Part shown: one piece after another, positions 10,105-18,941 of the stretch | How the letters are laid out: each line of letters begins with the position of its first letter | Numbering within the stretch: the stretch's first letter is position 1 | DNA from: Bauldia sp. | Lineage (GTDB): Bacteria > Pseudomonadota > Alphaproteobacteria > Rhizobiales > Kaistiaceae | Assembly (NCBI GenBank): GCA_037200845.1 | Contig: JBBCGQ010000001.1 | Coordinates: forward strand, 744,001 to 808,000 | Length of the DNA stretch: 64,000 nt | Reading direction: 5' to 3' | The notes under the pieces: generated by a model | What the model was told of the DNA's origin: nothing | Database searches by the model: none | Seen by the model: only the letters and a program-made list of their open reading frames with translations | Translations under genes and position numbers: made by a program

Positions 10105-11334
10105 TCAGGACTGGCCTCCCGCACCGGCGCTCATCTCGCCCGTGGCGACCCGCCCGAGGATATCGACCTGCCGCGCGAGGCAATCGCTCCGCCGGTAACG
10201 CTGCTCGATCGTCGCCCGCGCCGCGCGACGGCGTGCGCGGGTGGACTCAGGTTGCGCCAGCGCCTCGACGACCGGCGCGGCGATGGCATCGGCGTCCCAG
10301 AAATCCGCGAGCGTCCCGTTCCGCCCGTCGTGGATCGCCTCCGTCACCGGCGCGGTACTGGAAGCGACGATGTTGCAACCGCACGCCATCGCTTCGAGCA
10401 GCGACCACGACAGCACGAACGGCACCGTGAGGTAGACGTGCGCCGCCGAGACCTGAAACAGGCGGACCAGCGCGGCATGATCGATGGCGCCGAGAAAGAA
10501 GATGCGGGCGGGATCGAGCCCGGTCTCCTCCATCATCACCGCGCGCCAGCTTCGCCCGCTCGGGTGCGGCCGGCCGTAGCTGACGCCATCGTCGCCAGCG
10601 ACCACGAACACCGCGTCCTTCCGCTGCTTCGCGATCAGCGCCGCCGCCTGCATGAATTGCGGGAAGCCGCGATAGGGCTCCAGGCTCCGCGCGACATACG
10701 TCACCACCGGATCGCCCGGCGAAAGCACGCGACCGTCGGGCAGGCGGAACCGCGCCGCAGTATCCGGCCGGCAGAGATCGACATCGACGCCCTCGTGGCA
10801 GACCGCGATGCGCGGCCGCAGCGGCGCCGGGTAGCGGCTGCGCTGCCACGCGGTCGGGCTGAGCCCCGCGTCGATCGCGTCGAGGCTCGCCCGCTGCACC
10901 ATGTTGCGCAGGCGCGCGCGGCCGAGCTCGGCGATGGTCACCGGCTCGCGCGGATCGAAGCCGATATCGCCGCCCTTCGGCTGGAAATAATACTCGCAGT
11001 AGCCCAGCGCCGGCGTGGTGTTGAGCACGTCCTTGACGAAAAGCATGCCGCCCCAGCCGATATGGCCGACGACGAGATCCGGTGCGCCCTCGGCGCGCCG
11101 CATCCGCTCCAGAGTCTCGGCGACGCGGTTGGCGTGCTGGGCATACTCATCGGCGACCGATAGATGGCCGGGCACGCGTTCCGTGATGGCAGCGTGCTTC
11201 ACGAAGCGGACGCCGCGCACCGGCTCGTCGGGCTTCTCGCAGACGACCGTCACGTCCGCGCCGCGCTCGGCGAGATGCGCGGCGAGATGGCGGAACTGTC
11301 CGGCGCCGCGGCGATGGACGAAGACGATCTTCAC
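10105..11334 (-). CDS. GT4-type glycosyltransferase (WgcA/ExpC-like position)
   Basis: The 409-residue protein is predicted to transfer a sugar during exopolysaccharide repeat-unit assembly at the cytoplasmic membrane face. It has two Rossmann-like halves: [18 protein letters not shown] at the start, and a C-terminal donor-binding half with [14 protein letters not shown] and a [16 protein letters not shown] segment followed by a [10 protein letters not shown] loop, typical of GT4. It overlaps the MarR gene by 4 bp and precedes rfbB. In the S. meliloti EPS II locus a glycosyltransferase gene (expC) also lies beside the MarR-type regulator gene expG, so the arrangement matches. Donor and acceptor are unknown. 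Confidence 0.85.
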   Translation of the reverse strand: MKIVFVHRRGAGQFRHLAAHLAERGADVTVVCEKPDEPVRGVRFVKHAAITERVPGHLSVADEYAQHANRVAETLERMRRAEGAPDLVVGHIGWGGMLFVKDVLNTTPALGYCEYYFQPKGGDIGFDPREPVTIAELGRARLRNMVQRASLDAIDAGLSPTAWQRSRYPAPLRPRIAVCHEGVDVDLCRPDTAARFRLPDGRVLSPGDPVVTYVARSLEPYRGFPQFMQAAALIAKQRKDAVFVVAGDDGVSYGRPHPSGRSWRAVMMEETGLDPARIFFLGAIDHAALVRLFQVSAAHVYLTVPFVLSWSLLEAMACGCNIVASSTAPVTEAIHDGRNGTLADFWDADAIAAPVVEALAQPESTRARRRAARATIEQRYRRSDCLARQVDILGRVATGEMSAGAGGQS

Positions 11335-11891
11335 TCGCTGCCCCAGCCCTTCAGTCCGTCGCCGTATTTCACCGTGGTCAGGATCATCATCTCGATGCGG
11401 CGGAGCGTCTTCACCGTCGTCTCGAAGTCGCGCAATTGCTCGGCGTCGCGCACCATCAGTTGCTGGTAGCTCTGGTCGATCTCGCGAATCTTGGCGCAGA
11501 GTTCGTGCCCGCGCGGCGCCAGGCGTATGTGCGCCGACCGCCGGTCGCGCGACGATGCCTCGCGCTCGATGTAGGCAGCCTCGAGCAGGCGCTTGAGATT
11601 GTACGAGGCGTTGGAGCCGAGATAATTGCCGCGCTCCAAAAGGTCGCGCACCGAAAGCTGATCGTCGCCGATGGTGAACAGCATCAGTACCTGCGCCGGA
11701 CTGACGTCGTCGATGCCGAGCCGCATCAGCTCGGCGCGCAGAAGATCGAGGTAGCGCCGGTGCACGCGCTCGACCTCGCGGGCGAGGTCGAGGTGGCGGA
11801 CGCTGGGGGGCGATCCCGGTTTCGGAGTTGATAATTCTTGAGGATAAGAAATATCTCTTTCGAGTACAAGTTTATCAGCCTGAATAGTCAT
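11331..11891 (-). CDS. MarR-family regulator (WggR/ExpG-like)
   Basis: The 186-residue protein is a predicted winged-helix DNA-binding regulator. Residues about 60-130 form the MarR fold, with LSVRDLLERGNYLGSNASYN as recognition region and a wing containing SSRDRRSAHIRLAPRG. Related proteins with this longer N-terminus control exopolysaccharide genes; in S. meliloti WggR (ExpG) activates the galactoglucan operons. It heads the minus-strand operon and is divergent from the secretion genes, with an AT-rich 175-bp promoter region between them that holds an inverted repeat it may bind. The ligand and whether it activates or represses cannot be read from sequence. Confidence 0.85.
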   Translation of the reverse strand: MTIQADKLVLERDISYPQELSTPKPGSPPSVRHLDLAREVERVHRRYLDLLRAELMRLGIDDVSPAQVLMLFTIGDDQLSVRDLLERGNYLGSNASYNLKRLLEAAYIEREASSRDRRSAHIRLAPRGHELCAKIREIDQSYQQLMVRDAEQLRDFETTVKTLRRIEMMILTTVKYGDGLKGWGSE

Positions 11892-12066
11892 CGCCGCTCC
11901 CCGTTGAGTTTCGTAGTTGCTTCAAAAATCGAAATACTTACGAAACTTTTAGCTCGACCACTATATACTTGTTTGTTCAGCCAGTTCGCGAACACTTGTT
12001 GCAACGCCGAACAAAACCTTTAGCCCTCACGATACATTGTAGAAATCTGCATCGACCGGGGGCGTT
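11892..12066. promoter_or_regulatory. Divergent promoter region of the exopolysaccharide locus
   Basis: A 175-bp AT-rich stretch between the MarR gene and the type I secretion gene, unlike its GC-rich surroundings. It contains a perfect 9-bp inverted repeat (11907-11947), a -10-like TATACT at 11964-11969 for the plus strand, and further AT-rich sequence up to 12035. Both divergent operons are probably controlled from here. Confidence 0.75.
11907..11947. promoter_or_regulatory. Inverted repeat AGTTTCGTA-N23-TACGAAACT, candidate MarR operator
   Basis: The arms 11907-11915 and 11939-11947 are perfect 9-bp inverted copies with centres 32 bp apart, about three helical turns. The right arm overlaps the expected -35 position of TATACT 11964-11969 (16-bp spacer). 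The core AGTTTCG recurs 16 bp before TATACT upstream of the RTX gene (15430-15436). Binding by the adjacent MarR protein is inference. Confidence 0.55.
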
Positions 12067-13878
12067 ATGACCAGTGCCGTCGACCTGAACAGCAGCGACC
12101 AACCCCGCACTTTCGCCGCGCGAAGTGCGGCAAAACCCTCACCGAAAAAGACGACGGACGGCATCGCGCTCATCCGCGAGTGCCGGCGCGTGCTCATGCA
12201 CGGCTTCGTCCTCGCCGGCATTCTCAGCGCCTTCATCAACACGCTGCAGCTCACCGTGCCGCTGTTCATGCTGCAGGTGCACGACCGCGTGATCCTGAGC
12301 CGCAGCGTCGATACGCTGAAGATGCTGGTCATCCTCGCGCTGGGCGCCCTCATCCTTTACGGGCTGCTCGAGTTCATCCGCTCGCTCGCCTTCCAGGCGC
12401 TCGCCGGGCAGTTGCTCAGCCGGCTCAACCTGCCGGCGATCGAGTCCGCGATGCAGACCGCGCTGGAGAAAGGCTCGACCCGCGCCACCGAAGTCCTGCG
12501 CGATCTCTCCGACCTGCGCAGCTTCATCACGGGCACCGCCTTCTCCGCCCCGTTCGAAGCGCTGTGGGCGCCGATCTTCCTTGCCGTGATGTTCGCGCTC
12601 CACCCGCTGTTCGGGCTGGCCGGGCTGATCGCGGTGGTAGTTCTGGTCAGCCTCAACATCCTTTCCGACGTCCTCTGCCGGCCGACGCTGAAGGAGGCGA
12701 ACGAGGCGACCATCGAGAGCATCACCAGCATCGGCGGCACCATGCGTCACGCCGAGGTCATCGAGGCGATGGGCATGCTGCCCGCGCTCGCCGCGCGCTG
12801 GCGCCAGCTTCATTTCCATTCCATCGATCTCACCAATACCGGCAATCGCCGCAGCCGCGGCATGCACGCACTGACGCGCGCCGTGCGCTACTCCATGCAG
12901 ATCGTGGTGCTGGCGATCGGCGCGTGGCTGGCGATCAACAACCTCGCCTCGGCGGGCTCGATGATCGGCGGCACGATGATCATGAGCCGCCTGCTGATGC
13001 CTTTCGACAGCCTCGCGGCCGACTGGCGCCAGTGGATCCTCGCGCGCGCCGCGTGGAAGCGCATCCGCGACGTCGTCGAGGTGCGCGGCTCGGTGCGCGA
13101 GAGTTTCCCGATCCCCAAGATTCCCGGCGACCTCGTCGTCGATCGCCTCGTCTACGCCGTTCCCGGCATGGACGTGCCGATCCTGCGCGGCATCTCGTTC
13201 AGCCTGTCGCCCGGCACCGTGCTGGGCATCGCCGGCCCCTCGGCCGCCGGCAAGTCGACGCTGGCGCGACTGCTGGTCGGGGTCACCAGGCCGACGGCGG
13301 GCGGCGTCTATTTCAACGGGCACAACGTCTACCTCTGGCAGCGCAGTTCGTTCGGCGACATTGCCGGCTACCTGCCGCAGTCGGTTTCCGTGCTCGAGGG
13401 AACGGTGCGCGAAAACATCGCGCGCATGCGCGACGCCGACCCGCGGCAGGTCATCGAGGCCGCCCGCGCCGCCGGCGTGCACGAGACCATCGGGCGCCTG
13501 CCGCTGGGCTACGACACGCCGATCGGCGACGGGCGGCTGACGCTGTCCGGCGGTCAGCGCCAGCGCATCGCGCTTGCCCGCGCATTGTTCGGCGAGCCGC
13601 TGCTGCTGGTGCTCGACGAGCCCAACTCCAACCTCGATGCCGAGGGCGAACAGGCGCTGATTGCCGCCATTACGGCGGCCAAGCGCAACGGCGCCATCGT
13701 CATCGTCATCGCCCACCGCCAGTCGATCATGGATTGCGTCGACAAGCTGCTGGTCCTCCAGGACGGGCGCATCGCCCAGTTCGGCGAGCGCACGCCGACT
13801 GCCAACGCCGTCCAGCCGATCCGCCGCGCTTCATCCGACGTCGTCGTCAAGCGCACTGCCGCAGGAGCCGAATCATGA
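12067..13878 (+). CDS. Type I secretion ABC transporter (PrtD/WgdA-like)
   Basis: This is the inner-membrane ATPase of a type I secretion system, predicted to export the RTX protein encoded downstream. The 603-residue protein has a variable N-terminus, a membrane domain of about six helices (about 45-330) and an ATPase domain with Walker A GPSAAGKSTLARLL (about 395), signature LSGGQRQRIALARAL (about 494) and Walker B LLLVLDEPNSNLD. It lacks the N-terminal C39-like domain of HlyB, as expected for the PrtD subgroup. The adaptor gene overlaps its stop by 4 bp. S. meliloti ExpD1 has the same role and neighbours. The outer-membrane TolC partner is not in the window. Confidence 0.92.
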   Translation: MTSAVDLNSSDQPRTFAARSAAKPSPKKTTDGIALIRECRRVLMHGFVLAGILSAFINTLQLTVPLFMLQVHDRVILSRSVDTLKMLVILALGALILYGLLEFIRSLAFQALAGQLLSRLNLPAIESAMQTALEKGSTRATEVLRDLSDLRSFITGTAFSAPFEALWAPIFLAVMFALHPLFGLAGLIAVVVLVSLNILSDVLCRPTLKEANEATIESITSIGGTMRHAEVIEAMGMLPALAARWRQLHFHSIDLTNTGNRRSRGMHALTRAVRYSMQIVVLAIGAWLAINNLASAGSMIGGTMIMSRLLMPFDSLAADWRQWILARAAWKRIRDVVEVRGSVRESFPIPKIPGDLVVDRLVYAVPGMDVPILRGISFSLSPGTVLGIAGPSAAGKSTLARLLVGVTRPTAGGVYFNGHNVYLWQRSSFGDIAGYLPQSVSVLEGTVRENIARMRDADPRQVIEAARAAGVHETIGRLPLGYDTPIGDGRLTLSGGQRQRIALARALFGEPLLLVLDEPNSNLDAEGEQALIAAITAAKRNGAIVIVIAHRQSIMDCVDKLLVLQDGRIAQFGERTPTANAVQPIRRASSDVVVKRTAAGAES

Positions 13879-15281
13879 TCGATTTCGTCGAGTGGCGGCG
13901 GACGGCCGCGGCGCGCGTCGTCGCCGCGACGGCAATGGTCCCGCATCGCGCCGAGGCCGTCGTCTGGGAGGCGCCGATGGAGGTCGAGGCCTTCGAGCCG
14001 ATGACGTCGCTGCGCCGCCCGGCCATCGCCGGCATCGCCGCGATTCTCATCGGCTTCGGCGGCTTCCTCGTCTGGGCCTTCACCGCCAATCTCGATAGCG
14101 CCTCGGTCGCCTCGGGTTCGGTCATCGCGGATTCCAAGAAAAAGACGGTGAGCCACCTCGAGGACGGCATCCTCTCCGAGCTGCTGGTCGCCGAGGGCGA
14201 CAAGGTCAAGGCCGGCCAGCCGCTGTTGAAGCTCGACGACACCCGCGCGCGCTCCGATCTCGCGTCCGCCAGCGGCACCCGCATCGGCCTGCTCGCGCGC
14301 CTCGCGCGCCTGCGCGCCGAGCAGGCCAGCGCCGCCACGATCACCTTCCCCGCTGAGCTGCTCGCGGACCAGAGCGACATGGCGCAGTCGGTGATGAGCG
14401 ACGAGACCCACGTCTTCGAAAATCGACGCGACATCTATCAGGGCAACCTCGCCGTCCAGCAGAAGCAGATCGACCAGTTCCAGACCGAGGCGGACGCCTA
14501 TGACGCCCAGCTCACCGCCGCCACCCAGCAGGAGGCGATACTCAAGGAGCAGCTCGATAACATCCAGGACCTCGTCGACAAGGGCGTCGTGCCCAAGCGG
14601 CAGGCCACCGACCTGCAGGGGCAATTGAGTCAGGTGAGCGGCAACGTCGGCCAGTTCACCGCGCAACACGCCCGCTCCATCCAGGAGAAAGCCGCTGCCG
14701 AGCTGGCGCTGCTGTCGCTGCGCATGACATGGCAGGGCGACGTCGCCAACGACATCCAGGACACGCAGCTCAAGCTCAACGCCGCGACGCAACTTATGAA
14801 GGTCGCGGCCGACACGCTGGATCGGTTAACCGTGCGCGCACCCGAGGACGGCACCGTGCTCAACGTCCAGGTGCGCACGCAGGGCAGTGCGATTTCGGCA
14901 GGGCAGGCGCTGCTCGACATCGAGCCCGGCGACGAGCCGCTCATCGTCGAGGCCCGTCTCAGCCCGCTCGACATCGACTCGGTCAAGGTCGGCGAGCCGA
15001 CCGAGGTGCGGCTGACCGCCTACGACCCGCGTACCTATCCCGTGCTTGACGGCAAGCTGCTGTACGTCGCCGCCGACCAGACCGAGGATCGCGACCGCGG
15101 CCTCATCTACTACACGGTGCGCGCCGAGATCGACGCCGCCGCGCTTGCCGCTCATCCGGAGATGCGCCTGCACCCCGGCATGCCGGCCGACCTCGTGGTC
15201 AAGCGCGCTCCGCGCAAGGCGATCGACTACATCCTGAGCCCGATCACCGCGACCTTCTACCGGGCTTTCCGCGAGGAGTAG
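13875..15281 (+). CDS. Type I secretion membrane fusion protein (HlyD/PrtE, WgdB-like)
   Basis: This is the periplasmic adaptor that links the ABC exporter to an outer-membrane TolC-type channel. The 468-residue protein has one N-terminal membrane helix (about residues 50-70), a lipoyl-like half-motif (VSHLEDGILSELLV near 95), a long helical-hairpin region (about 130-310), the second lipoyl half (LTVRAPEDGTVLNVQV near 317) and a C-terminal barrel ending with HPGMPADLVVK. ATG 13875 is chosen because it overlaps the ABC gene stop; the open frame upstream is a shadow of that gene. Confidence 0.92.
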   Translation: MIDFVEWRRTAAARVVAATAMVPHRAEAVVWEAPMEVEAFEPMTSLRRPAIAGIAAILIGFGGFLVWAFTANLDSASVASGSVIADSKKKTVSHLEDGILSELLVAEGDKVKAGQPLLKLDDTRARSDLASASGTRIGLLARLARLRAEQASAATITFPAELLADQSDMAQSVMSDETHVFENRRDIYQGNLAVQQKQIDQFQTEADAYDAQLTAATQQEAILKEQLDNIQDLVDKGVVPKRQATDLQGQLSQVSGNVGQFTAQHARSIQEKAAAELALLSLRMTWQGDVANDIQDTQLKLNAATQLMKVAADTLDRLTVRAPEDGTVLNVQVRTQGSAISAGQALLDIEPGDEPLIVEARLSPLDIDSVKVGEPTEVRLTAYDPRTYPVLDGKLLYVAADQTEDRDRGLIYYTVRAEIDAAALAAHPEMRLHPGMPADLVVKRAPRKAIDYILSPITATFYRAFREE

Positions 15282-15543
15282 GGCGGTCGCTTCGCGGTTG
15301 CGGGCTAACAAGTTCTAATCTCGAACCGGTTTGCCAGTATACTGACAACATCAAATAATAACTCGGCTTATAACTGTTTAGCGCGGCTTAACTCCGGAGT
15401 TAGATAGACGATCTCCAAGGGCAATTGGTAGTTTCGCGCATCGCACCATCGCTATACTGTCCGTAATAGCAATCGCAGGGGGATCCAACGGCGGTTGTGG
15501 CCCGGGCAGCAAGCCGAAGGCCTCACACAACGGAGACTGGGCG
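15282..15543 (+). promoter_or_regulatory. Upstream region of the RTX gene
   Basis: 262 bp, AT-rich between about 15305 and 15480. It contains the palindrome CAGTATACTG (15335-15344), a -10-like TATACT (15453-15458), and AGTTTCG (15430-15436) placed 16 bp before it, the same core and spacing seen before the secretion operon. A GGAG at 15532 serves as ribosome binding site for ATG 15544. The RTX gene therefore probably has its own promoter. Confidence 0.6.
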
Positions 15544-16689
15544 ATGGCGACTCTAGAAGGCAGTGCCTACGACGACACCCTGAACGGAACCAGCAAGGCC
15601 GACGTCATTAACGGCGGCTCCGGTGACGACATCCTCAACGGCAACGCCGGCAACGACACGATCAACGGCGGCAGCGGCGACGATACCGTCCACGGCGGCA
15701 CCGGCGAAGACCAGATCTACGGCGGTTCCGGCGACGACGTTCTGTTCGGCGACGAGCACAACGATCACATCTTCGGCGGCTCAGGCGACGATCAGATCTA
15801 TGCCGGCAGCGGCGAAGACGTGATCGACGCCGGCAGCGGCGCCGACTATGTCGAAGGCAGCACCGGCAACGACACGATCGCGGGCGGCGACGGCGATGAC
15901 ACGCTCATCGGCGCCACCGGCCAGGACGTGATCGACGGCGGCGGTGGCGACGACCTCATCTTCGGCGGCGACCACAACGATACGCTGTCCGGCGGTTCCG
16001 GCGCCGACACCATCGACGGCGGCACCGGCGATGACACCATCGACGGCGGCACCGGCGACGATACGCTCACCGGCGGCACCGGCAACGACACCATTACCGG
16101 CGGCGACGGCGACGACGTCATCACCGGCGGCACCGGCCAGGACATCCTGTCCGGCGGCAATGGCGACGACCAGATCTTCGGCGGCGACCATTCCGACACC
16201 ATCGACGGCGGTAGCGGCAACGACTACCTCGACGGCGGCACGGGCAACGACACCATCACCGGCGGCTCCGGCGACGACACGCTCGTTGGCGGCACCGGCA
16301 ACGACAACCTCGATGGCGGCACCGGCGACGACACGCTCCTCGGCGGCACCGGCCACGACGTCCTCAACGGCGGGTCGGGCAACGACACGCTGGATGGCGG
16401 CGCCCATGCCGACACGCTCACCGGCGGCGCGGGTGACGACACGTTCGTCTTCACCGGCGGCGGCGGCCAGGATGTCATCGTCGACTTCACGGCCGGCGAC
16501 GACATCATGCAGATCGCCAAGAACATCAACGGCACGAGCATCACGAGTGCCGACGATGTCGCGGCGCGGGCGACCCAGGTTGGCGGCGACACCGTCGTCG
16601 ACCTCGGCAACGGCGACACGATCACCCTGCACAACGTCAACGCCGACGACGTGCACGCCGACCCGAGCCTCTACTTCAACGTCCACTAG
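15544..16689 (+). CDS. Secreted RTX calcium-binding repeat protein (WgeA/ExpE1-like)
   Basis: The 381-residue acidic protein consists from about residue 12 to 300 of roughly thirty glycine- and aspartate-rich nonapeptide repeats (pattern GGSGDDxLx), which fold into a calcium-bound parallel beta roll. It has no N-terminal signal peptide. The non-repetitive C-terminus (about 305-381) follows the end of the roll with DTFVFTGGGGQDVIVDF and would carry the type I export signal. The exporter genes lie immediately upstream. In S. meliloti ExpE1 is the comparable secreted protein of the galactoglucan locus. There is no catalytic domain, so a structural, adhesive or polymer-associated role is likely. 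Confidence 0.9.
   Translation: MATLEGSAYDDTLNGTSKADVINGGSGDDILNGNAGNDTINGGSGDDTVHGGTGEDQIYGGSGDDVLFGDEHNDHIFGGSGDDQIYAGSGEDVIDAGSGADYVEGSTGNDTIAGGDGDDTLIGATGQDVIDGGGGDDLIFGGDHNDTLSGGSGADTIDGGTGDDTIDGGTGDDTLTGGTGNDTITGGDGDDVITGGTGQDILSGGNGDDQIFGGDHSDTIDGGSGNDYLDGGTGNDTITGGSGDDTLVGGTGNDNLDGGTGDDTLLGGTGHDVLNGGSGNDTLDGGAHADTLTGGAGDDTFVFTGGGGQDVIVDFTAGDDIMQIAKNINGTSITSADDVAARATQVGGDTVVDLGNGDTITLHNVNADDVHADPSLYFNVH
15583..16440 (+). repeat. 27-bp-period tandem coding repeats of the RTX protein
   Basis: About thirty degenerate 27-bp units, each encoding one nonapeptide. The GGCGGC(A/T)CCGGC core recurs almost unchanged. The units are contiguous with no spacers, so this is a coding repeat and not a CRISPR. 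Such DNA is prone to unequal recombination, so repeat number may vary among strains. Confidence 0.9.
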
Positions 16690-16695
16690 CCATTC

Positions 16696-16721
16696 CGGGT
16701 GGCGCTTTCGGGCGCCACCCG
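16696..16721 (+). terminator. Stem-loop after the RTX gene
   Basis: A perfect 10-bp stem, CGGGTGGCGC paired with GCGCCACCCG, with a 6-nt loop and a pyrimidine-rich tail (TCCTTTCTC). It lies 7 bp after the RTX stop and 28 bp before the next start. It probably terminates or attenuates, so that the secreted protein is made in excess over the glycosyltransferases. Confidence 0.75.
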
Positions 16722-16748
16722 TCCTTTCTCTCACCTGGGGGCAGGTTC

Positions 16749-18941
16749 ATGAGTACCGCGACCGTAGAGACACCGGCCGATGGCGTTGTGGAAGTTCGCG
16801 CTCTCGGCGGCGGCGTTCTGGTGGTCGCGTGCGACATGGGCGTGCGGCTGCATTCCGCCGCTCGCCTCGAAACTCTATCCGGCGCCGCTCCGGCGCCGCT
16901 GACGACGCTGCGCCTGCCGCTCGCAAATGGTGGCACCAGAGTACTTTGGGCGTTTCGTCCGCCGGCATCGGAGCGGCCGCTGGTGCTCCGCGCCTTTACC
17001 GGCGTGCTTGCCGCCGGCCGGCTGATCGACCTCCAACCCGGCACGCGCTATCGCGCCGCCGACCTCGCTGCGCTCGCCGCCGGCCTCGAGCCCGCCGCCA
17101 GAATCTCGCTTGTCTCGGCGCTGTTCGGCGTCTGGTCGAGCGTCTTTCATCTTCGCCGCGATCCGGCATTCCTGCGTGCCATACGCCGCCTCACCGATAC
17201 GCTGTCGCCGACCCCGGCGACGATCGGCATCGAGGCCGACATCGGCGACGGCCGCGGCCTGCACCGCACCCTTCTTCCGGCCGCGTTGGGCGACGTCCGC
17301 GCCGTCTACGCCGTATCGGCGAAGGGCATCGATCATCTGCCGCAGTCCTGGCATCTCGCCGATGCCCGGCAGGGCAAGCGCCTGCTGCGCCTCATCGCGC
17401 CGGCGGATCTCGCCGCCGCCGATCGGCTGATCGTGGTCGGCGAGGGCGGCATCGCCGTCCGCCGACCGCGCCGTGCTGCCACCGTCCGCGCGTTGCCGCA
17501 GTGGTGGCAGTCCGAGGTGACGACCGCCAGCGACCGCTTGCGCGAATTCATCGCCCGCGCGCTCGCCGAGACATCGCCGTCCGGCCGCGCCGCGTCGCTC
17601 GAGTTCCAGATGAAGACGCCGCTCCGGCCGCGCCAGCTCGCCGGCCGCAACGGCTCGCCGTCCTTCGCCGTCGAACTGGCGCTGGCCGAATCCTCCGGGC
17701 TGCTAGTGGCCGGCTGGATGCGCGATCCCGGCAACTTTGTCGAGGCGCTGGAGGCCGAGGACGAATCCGGCACGCGCCACGCGATCGACTGGCACCGGTT
17801 CCAGCTTGCGCCGACCGCCGCCAACCCCGTTCCGCCGACCGGCTTCGTCGGTCTCGCGGCGACCTACAGGTCGGCAACGCCGATCCTGCAGCCGCGCCTC
17901 TCCTTGAAGCTGACGTCGGGCACGCGCCACCGCATCGTGCCGCGTCCGCAGGCCGCGGATCCGGTCCCGCGCCGCGCGCTGCTGCTCCGCGCCCTGCCGC
18001 AGCAGCACCTCAGCGAAGCGCTGCTCGCCAAATACCTGGCGCCGATCCTGGGTGAGCTGCAGAAGACGATCCGCACCTCGCTCCCCGAACCGCGCATCGA
18101 GCAGATCGGCGCGCCGGTCGAGCGGCCGGCGGTCAGCGTCGTCGTCCCGCTCTATCGCAACCTGTCGTTCCTTCGCGCGCAGATAGCGGCCTTCGCCGCC
18201 GATCCGTCTTTCGCCGGCGCCGAGCTTATCTATGTCCTCGACTCGCCGGAGCAGGCGGCCGATGTGCTCCACCTGATGCAGGGGCTGCATCTGGTCTACG
18301 CGCTGCCGATGGCGCTGGTCGTGATGGCGCGGAACGGCGGCTACGCCGCCGCCTGCAACGCCGGCGCCCGCGTCGCGCGCGCCCCAACGCTGGCGATGCT
18401 CAACTCCGACGTCATCCCGGCCTCGTCCGGCTGGCTCGATCTGCTCGCCGCGCGCCTGTCGCCGAGGATCGGCATCTGCGGCCCGAAGCTGCTGTACGAG
18501 GACAACTCGATCCAGCACGCCGGCATGTACTTCTCGCTGAATCAGTTCGGCCGCTGGATCAACAATCATTTCTACAAGGGCCTGCCGCGCGCCTATGCGC
18601 CGGCGACGGTGGATCGCCTCGTGCCGGCGGTGACCGGCGCCTGCCTGTTCGTCCGTCGCGATGTCTTTGAGTCGGTCGGCGGCTTCACGGAGGACTACGT
18701 CATCGGCGACTATGAGGACAGCGACCTGTGCCTGAAGGTGCGGCGCGCCGGCTACGAGATCGCCTACGTCGCGAGCGCCGAGCTCTACCACCTCGAGCGC
18801 CAGTCCATCCGCCAGAACGAGGATTACATGCGCGGCTCGGCCGATCGCTACAACAGTTGGCTGCATGCCTCCCGCTGGGCGGACGACATGCGCCGACTGA
18901 TGGCGGCGGCCGGCGGCGCGCCATTGAGGAGTGCCGCATGA
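16749..18941 (+). CDS. GT2 glycosyltransferase with N-terminal accessory domains (WgeB/ExpE2-like)
   Basis: The 730-residue protein has a C-terminal GT2 domain (about 460-715): VSVVVPLYRN opening, the metal-binding aspartate in LNSDVIPASSGWL, DNSIQHAGMYFS, the acceptor-side TGACLFVRRDVFESVGGF and the catalytic-base motif GDYEDSDLCLKVRRAGYE. It is thus an apparently intact rhamnosyl/galactosyl-type transferase. Residues about 1-270 are of unknown fold. Residues about 300-400 hold a module containing LLVAGWMRDPGN that recurs in the genes at 21042 and 21790. It overlaps the methyltransferase by 4 bp. Predicted role: one of the backbone or branching transferases of the exopolysaccharide. Confidence 0.88.
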   Translation: MSTATVETPADGVVEVRALGGGVLVVACDMGVRLHSAARLETLSGAAPAPLTTLRLPLANGGTRVLWAFRPPASERPLVLRAFTGVLAAGRLIDLQPGTRYRAADLAALAAGLEPAARISLVSALFGVWSSVFHLRRDPAFLRAIRRLTDTLSPTPATIGIEADIGDGRGLHRTLLPAALGDVRAVYAVSAKGIDHLPQSWHLADARQGKRLLRLIAPADLAAADRLIVVGEGGIAVRRPRRAATVRALPQWWQSEVTTASDRLREFIARALAETSPSGRAASLEFQMKTPLRPRQLAGRNGSPSFAVELALAESSGLLVAGWMRDPGNFVEALEAEDESGTRHAIDWHRFQLAPTAANPVPPTGFVGLAATYRSATPILQPRLSLKLTSGTRHRIVPRPQAADPVPRRALLLRALPQQHLSEALLAKYLAPILGELQKTIRTSLPEPRIEQIGAPVERPAVSVVVPLYRNLSFLRAQIAAFAADPSFAGAELIYVLDSPEQAADVLHLMQGLHLVYALPMALVVMARNGGYAAACNAGARVARAPTLAMLNSDVIPASSGWLDLLAARLSPRIGICGPKLLYEDNSIQHAGMYFSLNQFGRWINNHFYKGLPRAYAPATVDRLVPAVTGACLFVRRDVFESVGGFTEDYVIGDYEDSDLCLKVRRAGYEIAYVASAELYHLERQSIRQNEDYMRGSADRYNSWLHASRWADDMRRLMAAAGGAPLRSAA

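Noticed and set aside
12180-13874. Upstream part of the 1033-codon frame that ends with the membrane fusion protein
   Set aside because: The Arg/His-rich translation overlaps the type I secretion ABC gene in another frame; the adaptor starts at ATG 13875 by the ATGA overlap.
15583-16440. Regular 27-bp repeats that could suggest a CRISPR or satellite
   Set aside because: The repeats are contiguous, in frame and encode RTX nonapeptides; there are no spacers and no cas genes.
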